Of a stretch of DNA of 64,000 nucleotides, positions 1-10,241 are shown in pieces; the stretch's first letter is position 1, and every line of letters begins with the position of its first letter. The position numbers and the translations under genes were made by a program. The notes beneath the pieces were generated by a model. The model was not told the DNA's origin. It did not search any database and saw nothing but the letters and a program-made list of their open reading frames with translations. Source of the stretch: Galeruca laticollis (taxonomy: Eukaryota; Arthropoda; Insecta; Coleoptera; Chrysomelidae); assembly GCA_963921935.1 (NCBI GenBank), contig OY998180.1, positions 212,714,744-212,778,743 of the forward strand. Reading direction: 5' to 3'.

Positions 1-360
1 GCCATTGAGGTTAGATTACATAAAGTAGTAGTTAACTGTTAAGTGGTATTGTTATTGCTAACATAACTCGAATTTTTCTAACATAAAACGATCAATCAGT
101 GAGAGTATATGAAGACTAAGCTAATATATCAGATAAAATATACAGCTATGATAGTTATGCTATTAGAGTAAGTTACTTTTATTTCCTTGGAGTTTGGAGT
201 TTTACAATATTGTTGTTTATGTTTGTTTGCTATCAAAATTTAGTAATAACTTACATGATCTGTATATTAAATAATTGTTAAATACTAGGTATTCCTGAAG
301 TTAAGTGGTCAGTAATTGTTTGTTTACTGATCACTAACTCTGTTTCCATTTCAGTTCACA
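1..360. other. A+T-rich sequence upstream of the first pseudogene
   Basis: No open frame or repeat terminus was recognised here. The last bases before position 360 look like a pyrimidine-rich splice acceptor (TTTCCATTTCAG) just before an ATG at 361. That could be a relic of an intron ahead of the decayed gene that follows. Inference only. Confidence 0.3.
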
Positions 361-2340
361 ATGTCTTCAATATCTAAGAATACTGAAATTGGCACAAAGT
401 GTACATATGCAGATAAATGAAGGACATAAGAAAACTCCTACATGCCCAACTCGGAGTTTTGAAAATAACAAGGTTGAAACAAGGAGAATTGATACCAATT
501 GTTGATGACCTGAGCTATGTTGAAGTTTCAGATGTTTTGACTAATCTATCAGCTGATAATGAATTATTCAAAACTTTTGAAAAGTTAAATGATCTTGAAA
601 TATTAGTTGGTGAGTAGCAAGATGACAATGACTTAAGCAATGAAACAACCCACTTATACGAAGATGAAAGACCAATGAAGGAGTGGAGGATACTTCAAGC
701 AGCAATAGCAGATGAACAATTAAAGGTCACAGATGAGGAACATAATAAGAGGAACGGAGACAAATACTCAGAAGTCATGAAGAGGAACCAGGAAGGGATG
801 CCATATCAACTTCAATGGATGCTGAAGAAGGGATGGCTTATAATATAGTTAATAAATTGGAAAAATACTTCACGTAATAAATGAACAAACATTGAAACGT
901 AAAAGGAAGAAGAGACACCAAGTAGCAGAGGATGACTGGAAATGTAATAAAGATAAGATTTTACGTAAACAGAGTAAAGAATACAAAGGAAGGAAAGTTG
1001 TTGGTGGTAAAGTTTCAGGATTCGTCAACAGACCTGAAAGAACAATGGGGCGAATTAGCTGTAAGTGCAATGGAAGAACATTTCACTGCAAGTCCTCAAA
1101 GGAACCAGAAAGGCAAGAAATCTCCACTGATTTTTGTAATTTGAACTGGAAAGAACGAAAATTGTTTGTTAAAAGCATCTAACCCAGAGATCTTGTGACA
1201 GAACAAATGGAACGACATCACGTAGAAAATTGTCTTTAAAGTTTCATCTATCTGTCAACAGATCGAAGATCAGGTTATGCAATAAAACTTTAATGGCGAC
1301 CTTAGGGATAGGGGAGTGGATGGTCAACCACTGATTGGAACATGAAACATAAAAAGATAATGATAAATCTGAGGAAGAGGATGACTTAATCGAAAAAAAA
1401 AAGAAAATTCATAAAGTCTTCTAGACAGGAGAACTTAAATAAAAGATTGAATTTACTTAAGTTTTTTTATCACTACCAATCGTGGAATCTCATAATTGTA
1501 AAGCCTCCTCATCAAAACTATATTTGGAGTCTAATTGGACCTCTCAAAATCTCAATTGTTCCAGATTATTGTAAAAAAACGTTCTGTGCACTTATCTTCA
1601 TGTACGGTTTATAAAACATTCGAAGATTAAAGTTTATCTTTATATCGACCTAAAAAAGACCAATGGGATATATGAAGAGCATATAATCTTAAACACATAG
1701 CCTAATAAAAATACAATGACCATTTGAGAAAGAAAGATGCAGCTAAAGATGAAAAAATAAATGCCGAAAAAGATGAATATACCATGGATCTACAATCACT
1801 GCTGTTCTGTCCAAAGTCAAACATATCTGCTCTCTACTACAAGATGAAACTTTTAGTGCACAATCTTTGTATTTATGACCTTATGACAGACGATGGGTTT
1901 TGCTATTTGTGGAATGAGATAGGGGGAGAACTGACAGCCAATACAATGCAATTTCATTGAATCCCAGTTACCCCTTCATAACAATTCTAACAAAATTATT
2001 ATTTATAGTGATGGATGTAATTACCAGAACCGTAGTGCTGTTTGAATAATGCGCTTCTACTCCTAATTGTTAAGTAATTACCTCGAAAAAGGGCACACCC
2101 GGATGGAGTGTGACTCCACGCATTCCACCATAGAGCGGTGTATGAAGCAAAAATAAATTTATGTACCAGCCGATTATGTTTATGTTTGCAGAAATGCAAG
2201 AGAGAATTCTAGACTATATGTGGTAAAATATTTAGAACACACATTTTTTAAAGACTGCACCGAACCCCTGATATACCATATCCATATGATCTGGATTGAA
2301 GAAAGTCGATCTTACAGTGCTACATGTTTATCTTAGGCTT
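361..2340 (+). pseudogene. Decayed member of a multi-copy insect protein family (transposase-like, unnamed)
   Basis: Coding-like segments on the plus strand run through several frames with stops and frameshifts. They include 417-617, 892-1182 and 1724-1960, then a broken stretch to about 2340. Late landmarks are YTMDLQSLLF near 1780, FCYLWNEIGGELTAN near 1905, YSDGCNYQNRS near 2010 and a GHT-x-MECDS-like stretch near 2095. From memory, this order (MDLQ, YxxWxE, SDGCxxQNRN, GHTxMExDS) matches a large family of uncharacterised insect proteins present in very many copies. The regularly placed Asp and Glu residues suggest an RNase H-like transposase fold, but that is inference. The gene is clearly broken: at least six stops or frame changes separate the blocks. 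I cannot give a family name. Confidence 0.5.
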
Positions 2341-2624
2341 ATAGGCTTATAGTTTTGTAAATAATAATGTTTTGTGATTTTGCTTATTGGTCTATTTGGT
2401 CCCAATATCTCTAATACTTTTGGTTCAGTCAACTCAATATTAGACCACTTAACTCCAAGTAGTACTTTTTGCACACCACGTATCTCCTATTCACGTAACA
2501 CGTAACTCCCACTAATAGTGTGATCAAATCTGATAACTCCACTTAAAAGATGAAAAATTTCAAAAAAAATGAAACTTGTATGTTACTATCTAACAATTAA
2601 TGCATATTTAACAATATTTTTGAT

Positions 2625-2725
2625 CATTTTTGGAGAAATTTCGCTTTGTTAGCACGATACAGACTTCAAAGTGTATAAGTGCGGAAAAGTTAGTTTTAAT
2701 CTTTAAAACCCTTTATTTTTATGTA
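2625..2725 (+). mobile_element. 3' terminus of a Helentron-like element (copy 1)
   Basis: This short block contains TTAGCACGATACAG and ends with AAGTTAGTTTTAATCTTTAA, forming a 7-bp hairpin with a 3-nt loop at 2693-2709 (GTTTTAA / TTAAAAC). The same block closes the larger copies near 36.1-36.25 kb and 60.0-60.09 kb. Only the last internal repeat unit and the 3' end are present here. Classification rests on the three-copy comparison and the terminal hairpin. Confidence 0.55.
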
Positions 2726-2981
2726 CCGATAATGTAACTGACATTTCATTTTTAGTTTGTTAGACTATAGCATATTTTTTCTTTGTTGAATAATGAGAGT
2801 TGAGATATTTTTTGTTCTTGGCTAGTTATTTAGGATTGCCGCAATCCCACGATTTTTTTCACTAGTAATACCACTAAAGGTTATATTATTATAAAAAAGT
2901 TGCGAATTTAATTTAACCTCGTGTAGTATTCTGTAAGAAAATTCCACACCAAAAAATAAACCTACTTTAGTTACACAAAAG

Positions 2982-3029
2982 AAAAAAAAATAAGTCAATT
3001 TCTCAGATTTTTACAAATTCATTTTAGTA
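2982..3029 (+). repeat. Left member of a long direct repeat flanking the RTE/foldback composite
   Basis: An A-run, ATAAGTC and TTTTTACAAATTCATTTTA occur here and again at 4716-4770, just outside the RTE-like remnant and foldback element. The right member carries about 10 extra bases in the middle. A long target-site duplication made by the RTE-like insertion would explain the placement. Confidence 0.5.
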
Positions 3030-3039
3030 CTATTTACTA

Positions 3040-3870
3040 TCAACGAACTTTGCTCGCGAGAGACCGAAATAGTCTTGAAGAAACATTAGAGAAAATTGTA
3101 AAGGAGGCGGGAAAAGAGGATTAACAATAAATCAGGAGAAAACGAAATATATGGAAATGAAAAGAAAGAAGGAAGTCTACCAACCAGAAGCAGTAAAGTT
3201 AAATGAATTCAGTTTTGAAGTTGTTAACTCCTTTAAGTATCTGGGAACAATTATTAGTAACAAAAATGACACAAAAATCGAGATAAGGCAAAGAATTCAA
3301 GCAGGGTATAGAGCATATAATAAATTTAAAAACATCATGCAGAGTAAGAGAATAAGCCGAGCAACAAAATTAAGAGTCTACAGGACGGCGATAAAACCGG
3401 TAGTTACATATGCGGCAGAAACTATGAGACTGACAAATGAGGACGAAGAGCAACTAAGTATATATGAAAGGAGAATAATTAGAAAAATTTATGGACCAAT
3501 CAAACTAGGGTATAACGAATACCGAAGACTTATGAATTATGATATTAGAAATATATTAGAAAATGAGGACATAGTAAACACAATTAAATAAAAAAGAATT
3601 CGTTGGTACGGACATGTTAAAAGAATGAAGAAAGGACAGAAGGTGAGGAGAATTACAGAATGGAGACCGAAAGAGGAAAGATTACCAGGAAAACCAAAAA
3701 TCAGATGGGAAGATCAGGTTGTGAAAGATATAAAAATTTTGGGAGTACAAGGCGGGGAGAGACAGATGCAGGACAGAAAGGAGTGGAGAACAATTGTCGA
3801 AACTGCAAAAACCTCTAATAAATTGTAGATAAACAGCAAGGAAAACGTGGGCTGACCCCCACAAGATACA
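3040..3870 (+). pseudogene. RTE-like non-LTR reverse transcriptase, 5'-truncated C-terminal remnant
   Basis: The fragment covers the end of the palm/thumb region and the C-terminal tail of an endonuclease-reverse transcriptase. In order: RDRNSLEETLEK near 3062 (normally just after the YADD motif), INQEKTKYMEM near 3125, FKYLGTIISNK near 3230, VTYAAETMRLT near 3405, then RIRWYGHVKRM and RLPGKPKIRWEDQV near 3600-3720. A frameshift lies near 3115 and a stop at 3589-3591 between IVNTIK and KRIRWYGH. The fragment ends in a (TA)n tail, as does the related copy at 9.0-9.8 kb. EN and most of RT are missing, so this is a dead 5'-truncated insertion. Confidence 0.8.
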
Positions 3871-3906
3871 GGGTCAAAAGAGCTCAATTTGTTGAGCGGC
3901 TACAAC

Positions 3907-3908
<2 letters not shown>

Positions 3909-3960
<52 letters not shown>

Positions 3961-3982
3961 GAGTATATATATATATATACTC
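3909..3982. repeat. (TA)n microsatellite at the 3' end of the RTE remnant
   Basis: Near-perfect TA repeats run 3909-3959, followed by GAG, more TA and CTC. The same kind of tail follows the related remnant at 9769. Confidence 0.9.
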
Positions 3983-3990
3983 ATTTGTGT

Positions 3991-4622
3991 CTTCAATTGG
4001 AAGATCCCGAGTTTTCAGGACAACAACCAACATCGACACGGATGCGCGCATATAGCCCCCCCGTCATGAACCTTCCGACCCATAGTAAATAACAAAGAAG
4101 ATGTAGGAATATCGCGTGATATATTAACAACAACATAGAGATTCATGGGTAATTCACGCAAAATAAGGGCTACTGAAATAGAGTGGTAACCGTGGACATG
4201 CATGTTTCTGGCTCATTTTGCCTCTTCAGCACGGCATAACCAAATAAGGATGTGAAATTTGGGAGCAAAGATGACACAAATGAGCGTTTGGTTTCCCTGC
4301 TGAAATCCGTTATTTTGTGTTTTCTCATGTTTAGATTAACATCTTTGCTCCCAAATTTCACATCCTTATTTTATGCCGTGCTGAAGAGGCAAAATGAGCC
4401 AGAAACATGCATGTCCACGGTTACCACTCTATTTCAGTAGCCCTTATTTTGCGTGAATTACCCATGAGTCTCTATGTTGTTGTTGTTAATATATCACGCG
4501 ATATTCCTACATCTTCATTGTTATTTACTATGGGTCGGAAGGTTCATGGCGGGGGGGGGGGCTATATGCGCCTCCGTGTCGATGTTGGTTGTTGTCCTGA
4601 AAACTCGGGATCTTCCAATTGA

Positions 4623-4624
<2 letters not shown>
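3991..4624. mobile_element. Foldback (long inverted repeat) element inserted in a (TA)n tract
   Basis: The left arm 3991-4273 is the reverse complement of the right arm 4340-4624, with a few indels such as a C-run versus a longer G-run near 4550. A loop of about 66 bp lies between. Arm tips are CTTCAATTGGAAGATC and GATCTTCCAATTGAAG. TA repeats lie on both sides, consistent with insertion at TA. There is no plausible transposase inside, so this is a non-autonomous foldback/MITE-like element. Confidence 0.8.

Positions 4625-4659
<35 letters not shown>
4625..4659. repeat. (TA)n microsatellite right of the foldback element
   Basis: Continuation of the TA tract interrupted by the foldback element. 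Confidence 0.85.
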
Positions 4660-4665
<6 letters not shown>

Positions 4666-4715
4666 TTAGGTTAAATAAAACGTTATTAAACGACTTTAGT
4701 ATTAAATAAAATATT

Positions 4716-4770
4716 AAAAAATAAGTCGAAAGTAGCTCAATCTCTCAGTTTTTACAAATTCATTTTACTA
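4716..4770 (+). repeat. Right member of the long direct repeat flanking the RTE/foldback composite
   Basis: Matches 2982-3029, including ATAAGTC, TCTCAG and TTTTTACAAATTCATTTTA. See that entry. Confidence 0.5.
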
Positions 4771-5099
4771 AAGTATTTTCTTACAAGGAGCTTCTTTACC
4801 TATAAACGTCAAAAACTTTCCAGTGTAATTTCACGCTCCTTACCCCAAGGTGCAGAAAAATTTCCGGAAATTTCATTAGTCGCTATTTTAATTAGTGCGC
4901 AATTTTCATGAAATTTGTTACTGCTCCACAACATTGCATCAAAATTCTCTAACTAGGTAGGTTTTTTCAGGGTGTGCATTTTTCAATCTAAAAATTGTTT
5001 TGAGAAAAAATGAAGAGTTTGAGCTACTACATTTAAAAACTAAACTGATCAAATACATCTATTTCCGATCCCATCATGGACTGCACTACCAAGGTACTA

Positions 5100-5845
5100 T
5101 TGTTTGACTTTTTTTGCAAATCAGTCAACATTCTTGCCTGAAACCTTTTTGTATTGCTTCCAGCCACTGTGTCAGATGCTTAATATGTTCAGGAAAATTT
5201 TTAGAAAATATAAGAATATCATCTACATAATCAACATTAACAGTAAGTTTATATTTCCTCAATATGTTACTTAATATCCTCTGAAAAATCGGTGGTGCTG
5301 ATTATGGTCCGAAAGATAGGCAGGTGTATTGGAAATGTCCTTCCTGTGTTACAAATCCTGTTTTTTTTTCTATCTTCGTAGAAAAATTGACCAAAATGCA
5401 AAGTTTATATGAGGAGTTGATGAAAATTTGCAATTCCTTGTCTTTATCATTAGATCTTCAATCAAAGGAAATGGTTGAGCTTGAGATACTACTATGTTAT
5501 CTGAAATCTATACATAGTCTGGATTTTTTTGTTTTCCTTTTTAAATGCCAATGTAAGAGGTGCAGCAAATGGATCATATGATTCTTCTCTCAGGTTTTCA
5601 TGTAGTAACTTTGCTATTTGTTCTTCAATCTCTTTTTCATCTTCTAAAGTGCATCTGTAAGGCATCTTATTGCAATATTTGTCCACTAATAAGTCTTTTC
5701 TTGCTTCATATCCACTTGCAGTGCCAACATCATATTTATCTTTTGCTAGAACCGATTTATATTTGCAAATCAGTTTATTTATTTCGGATTTTTGGTAACC
5801 GTTTGAATTATTTATTTTCACTTCAAAATCTTCTTTTATACGCAT
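5100..5845 (-). pseudogene. Ty3/Gypsy-type retrotransposon pol fragment (RT)
   Basis: On the minus strand the first block (5845 down to about 5500) contains ARKDLLVDKYCNKMPYRCT, EKEIEEQIAKLL and ESYDPFAAPLTLAFKKE, the standard entry into a Gypsy RT domain. After a broken stretch, a second block near 5325-5105 reads PPIFQRILSNILRKY and then DYVDDILIFSKNFPEHIKHL, with the YVDD catalytic box. The segment between the blocks, corresponding to the CIDFR/LN region, is frameshifted. Protease, RNase H, integrase and LTRs are absent. An old, isolated internal fragment. Confidence 0.8.
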
Positions 5846-5849
5846 CTTG

Positions 5850-8800
5850 AAATTTAATTTTTATTCTTCTGTAGTGTTATTGTTATTTTCTATATTTGTT
5901 GAATTTGAAGAATTCATACTTAAAATTTTCTTCATTATTAATATTCACATCAACACTTTTTTCTAAGTCAAAAATTGTTATTTTTAAAGTTGTCAAATCA
6001 CTTGCTGGTTTAACACCATTTATTGTTACTACTACTAAATCTGCTTTATTTCAACTGTTTCCTGCCGTTGCCTTTCGGAAGTACCTACTTTGAAGGCGAT
6101 ACAAAATACATTAGAATGAGTGATTTCAGTGACCAATTTCCAGTACTTTTATGACACTGTAAAATTTTTAATATTTTGTTTCCATCTAATTACTGTTAAG
6201 TAAATGGGTGATTTATTTTTAATAGTATTCAAAACCTGTCAGACTTTGCTGCTACAAATAAAGTTTTAAAAAACTCTGAGCGCATTTAAAACTTGGTTGT
6301 TAAAATACAAATCAGTAACGTTTCCGGTAACATAAAATGCTTTTAATTTTAATTCTTGGCTATAGAGCGTAAACTTTTTCCTATTCCACCCCAATTTATG
6401 TTGAGGATAATCTGCAATAAATAAGAGATATCGCAAAAAAATGTTTAGCGCAGTTGTTACCTAAAGATTAGTCTAATATAAAAAAATATTGTTTTTTTTG
6501 GGAATCACCATGAAACGCAGTGCATAAACCCGATTATTATAACCGCTATCTAAACAGATTAAACTAAGAGGGTAGAGGAACAGCGGATAATAATTGCTGT
6601 TGCAATAACTTTCTCTTCTAAGAAACAGTGATGTACGTTTTCTTTAAATACAATCTCTTCTGTATAATCTCGCCATAAAAAACCGATTGAATTATGTGTA
6701 TATTAAACGGTCTAATAAGACAAAAATCAAAGTAAAAGAGCTTCGGCTAGAAGTTCAATACGTGTAACACAATGTTTCGAGAATACATGCCTACAATAGG
6801 GTGTGAAGGAATTGTAGCTTGAAGGGAAATACTTGGTAATATTAATTATAATTTGATAGGTAGATCTGGTTAATTCAATCAGTACTGTTTACTATTCAAC
6901 AATTGATATAGAAAGCTAAGTGAAGCGGAACTCATCAAAATATCGATGAATTTCAATGAATAAAAGGGCAAAAATTATAAATTAATAGAAAAAACCTTGA
7001 AATGATTTCTATCTTCTAATTTAACTTATATTCTAGATCAATTTTCTGTTGACAAATACGTTATTATCTACCTCAAACACATTCCTCCAAATTTGAGTAA
7101 TTAATTACATTGATACCCGTAGTCATCAAGTGTCAGTTCAAGTCCAGTATTTTACTTAATCTTAATATGAATATCTCACCACTATAGTATGTAATAAATA
7201 AAGAAAATTGTCTCTAGATATTATCTGGGAAACACAAAATACATTACTGATTAATAATTACTACTGCAAAGTTTTTCCATCAACTCGATAGCTACTTTTA
7301 TTTGCCTAAAGGGTTTTTGTTTTTGCAAAAGACCCTCTGACAATAGTCCTGATAAAATCAAAAGCAAACAAAACAGGGGTCGGGTTCCCGTCTCTAATAG
7401 CGCGCCATAATACTCTGAGACGATTCTATCATTCGAAATGATTATTGATGAAAACGTAATGAGAAATGATGAAGTTGGCAAGATTTATTGTCGTGAAGAT
7501 GAGAAATCCCGGTTACTGTCACAATATAAATTACTAAAATTGGACAGGTGTCGTTTGTATTGGCGTTGGCCTATTATTTTGAAGAGAATCTATTATGTAC
7601 GAGAGCCATAATGCAATTACTAGAACAAAAAAAACGAGAAAAGTGGAGTAAACTTTTTTGGATAGACTTTTAGGAAAATTGGTAAGGAAGTTGATATTGA
7701 TGAATGAGTTTTTTGTTGTCTGTTATTTTAGTATCGACTTTTCTTTATCTATTTTCATATATATGTTAATGTATTATGTTCAGTTCGAACATTTGGAAAA
7801 CGTTAAAAGTTTATTAATGAAACATTTAGAAGTGCTGTTACTGTTTCGTTGTTTTTGGATAATTTTATGAAACATGCGGTGACAATACTTACAGCAAACG
7901 CCAATATTGTATTAATTGATTAAAATTGTTACCATGATTTAAATATAATTTAGATGCAATCAGCTAATGTGTGTTTTGGAACGTAATATAAATAATGAAT
8001 TAAAATGTGGTATTTGATGAAAATTAATAATGAGAAAATTGGAAATCATATCTATAACCAGCAAAATTAAACATTTTTTTCTTGGGATCCTAATCAAGGT
8101 TATGAAATTGTTGTGATTAAGATTGTACAGACATCTGAAAGTGGATAAAATTAATTTGAAAGATCATGTAACAATACTAACAATGGTACATGTCAGTAAA
8201 GCTAAAAAACATTTTAAATTCCACGTCATATATACAGCAAGCAATACTGAGATTTTCTCTTCTATTTTGATGATTCTGTCCAGAATATTAGTTTCAGATT
8301 TTGTAAAATTGACGTATTAAATTACTCAAGCTTGTTTGAATGAGAAACTTTTTGATGATCATTATAACTTATAATTACAAAACGACACAAAATAATAACT
8401 ACTTAGACAACCAGTACAGTCGATAGTTACCACAGGAAAATCTGTTTTGATTTTGGTTCGTTGTTCTTTTATAATAGTATTTATAATTTAATTATTATCA
8501 TTATTGTCAGATTTGCAATATTAATTTATTTATCAAAAAATTATATGTTATTATTGCCCAGACTATAATTTTAATTCTGCTAACTCAGATTTTTTTATTT
8601 AGCCACGATTATATTTATTATTATGAGAAACTGAATAATTATCAAACATGTATAAAAATAAGTCAAAGGGTTCAAGAGTGCCATAATGCCTTCTAGTTCA
8701 GAGTCTGATGATTCCGTCCTCCGACAACCTCTATTTGGCTCGTGTTGTTACACACTTGCGAGAAGTAGTCAGCTGGCGCCAACTTCACTTTCAATTGCGA

Positions 8801-8865
8801 ATCATCACCTCAGATAATTATTCGACCGTATAAGTCGTATGAAATAAAATGAATTAAAATTTCAT
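5850..8865. other. No recognised gene, about 3.0 kb
   Basis: A+T-rich DNA with only short chance frames. I saw no convincing exon, RNA gene or element terminus. A small frame at 8687-8814 opening MPSSSESDDS is plausible as peptide but has no further support. Confidence 0.4.
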
Positions 8866-8886
8866 AAAATACGAGGTGTGTCTATA

Positions 8887-9001
8887 TTTTAGTCAAAATT
8901 TGAATAATTTCGACATATTAGCATGACCGTTCTTCGAAGAGAAAAACAACTACTTTCCTGGCTAATACCACGCAGAACATTGAATGAAATTTTGACTAAA
9001 A
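8887..9001. repeat. Short inverted-repeat element, possibly a mariner-type end
   Basis: TTTTAGTCAAAATTT at 8887-8901 is the exact reverse complement of 8987-9001. Just outside, at 8872, is TACGAGGTGTGTC, which resembles the terminal bases of several insect mariner elements. A solo MITE or mariner-terminus relic is possible. No transposase is present. Confidence 0.35.
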
Positions 9002-9009
9002 CGTAGGTA

Positions 9010-9767
9010 GAAATGCTATTTATTGACTTCAAGCAAATCTCCGACAGCCTAAACAGGAGGACAATTATAAAGGGCATGGAACAGCTAAAAGTAGCGTAAA
9101 AGTTGATACGGTTGGTGAAAGAAAATGACCATGAAAGATTCTAGAGCAAGAGTAATGACAAAGTAAGGCCCATCTGAGGAATTTGAAATAAATGCTGGAA
9201 TAAGGCAAGGAGATGTGCTCTCAGCGGTATTGTTTAACATAGCGATAGATGGTATAATTAAGACTTGTAATATCAATTGAAGTATAATCAATAAATCAAA
9301 ACAAATAATAGCATATGCTGATGATTTAACAATAATAGCGAGAGACCGAAGAAGTCTTGAAGAAGCATTAGAGAAAACTGAGAATGAGCCTAGCACAAAT
9401 ATTAAGTGTCTACAGGATGGCGATAAAATCGGTAGGTATATATGCGTCAGAAACTATGAGACTAACAAATTAGAACAAAGAACAACTAAGGATATATCAA
9501 AGGAGAATAATTAGAAAAAATTATTGACCAGTGAATCTAGGGTATTCGTTATACCCTAGTTTCATTGGTATAACGAGTACTGAAGACTTATTAACTATGA
9601 AATCAGAACTCATGAGAAAATGAGAATATAGTAAACACAATTAAATCAAAAAGGACGCGTTGGTATGAACACATTAAAAGAATGGAGAAAAGACAAGGAA
9701 TTACAGACTGGACGATGGAGGAACGAGGAAAGATTGCCAGGACCAAAAATTAGATGGGAAAATCAGG

Positions 9768-9770
<3 letters not shown>
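9010..9770 (+). pseudogene. RTE-like reverse transcriptase remnant (second copy)
   Basis: Plus-strand blocks in two or three frames give LFIDFKQISDSLNRR near 9015 (the first catalytic Asp region), INAGIRQGDVLSAVLFN near 9190, IIAYADDLTIIARDRRSL near 9305 with YADD, and degraded equivalents of the tail at 9400-9770 (near 9660 RWYEHIKRMEK, near 9730 RTKN). It belongs to the same family as the 3.0-3.9 kb remnant but keeps more of the palm domain. Multiple frameshifts and stops make it dead. It ends in (TA)n at 9769. Confidence 0.75.

Positions 9771-9810
<40 letters not shown>
9769..9810. repeat. (TA)n microsatellite
   Basis: Uninterrupted TA repeat, acting as the tail of the RTE-like remnant and abutting the Penelope-like unit. 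Confidence 0.9.
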
Positions 9811-9813
<3 letters not shown>

Positions 9814-9927
9814 GTATTATAATATAATTGACTGTCTCGACCCTTACTTCGTGGAATATGCTCATATTAGTGTTTTTAAATGAAACTCAAGGTCTCTAGT
9901 TAATTCCACAATATAATACAAGTTATT

Positions 9928-9995
9928 GAAAATTCTAAAAAATTGACAATTGTTTCGATAAATCAATATCATCGTCAGAATGACAGAAGTTACAT
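9928..9995 (-). ncRNA. Hammerhead-ribozyme-like motif, left Penelope arm
   Basis: On the minus strand, in 5'-3' order: CTGACGA (complement of 9972-9978), a helix II candidate GATA/TATC, GAAA (complement of 9953-9956), a 2-bp helix III with AATT loop, and GTC (complement of 9945-9947) at the expected cleavage site. Helix I can pair AAT with ATT next to the core and AGAA with TTCT further out, around an internal loop. One U between the core and helix II is unpaired. Hammerhead ribozymes in Penelope-like elements are established. Activity here is inferred. Confidence 0.55.
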
Positions 9996-10241
9996 TTCAT
10001 TTTATGCCTACCTGATGTTTAGTAGTTATATTTTTGGCTAGACCAAGAAGTAACCTAACTTGTGATTGGCTTAATATATGTTTATAGAAAAAAGAAGAAG
10101 ATGTGATATTACAAATATTGAAGCTTAGATATTATTAGTCCTATGGTGATATCCTGGATATCATTTTTCCAATTAAGATCAGTATAACTGTGCAATGATA
10201 TAGAAAACCAGGAAAACTATATCTGCTGATCTTTACAATTA

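Noticed and set aside
870..1070. Minus-strand frame antisense to the first pseudogene
   Set aside because: It lies opposite coding-like plus-strand blocks and has no motif of its own.
3889..4092. Frame reading through (TA)n as repeated Tyr-Ile
   Set aside because: Product of the microsatellite, not a gene.
4170..4440. Two frames encoding nearly the same peptide on opposite strands
   Set aside because: Consequence of the palindrome; the same sequence is read from each arm.
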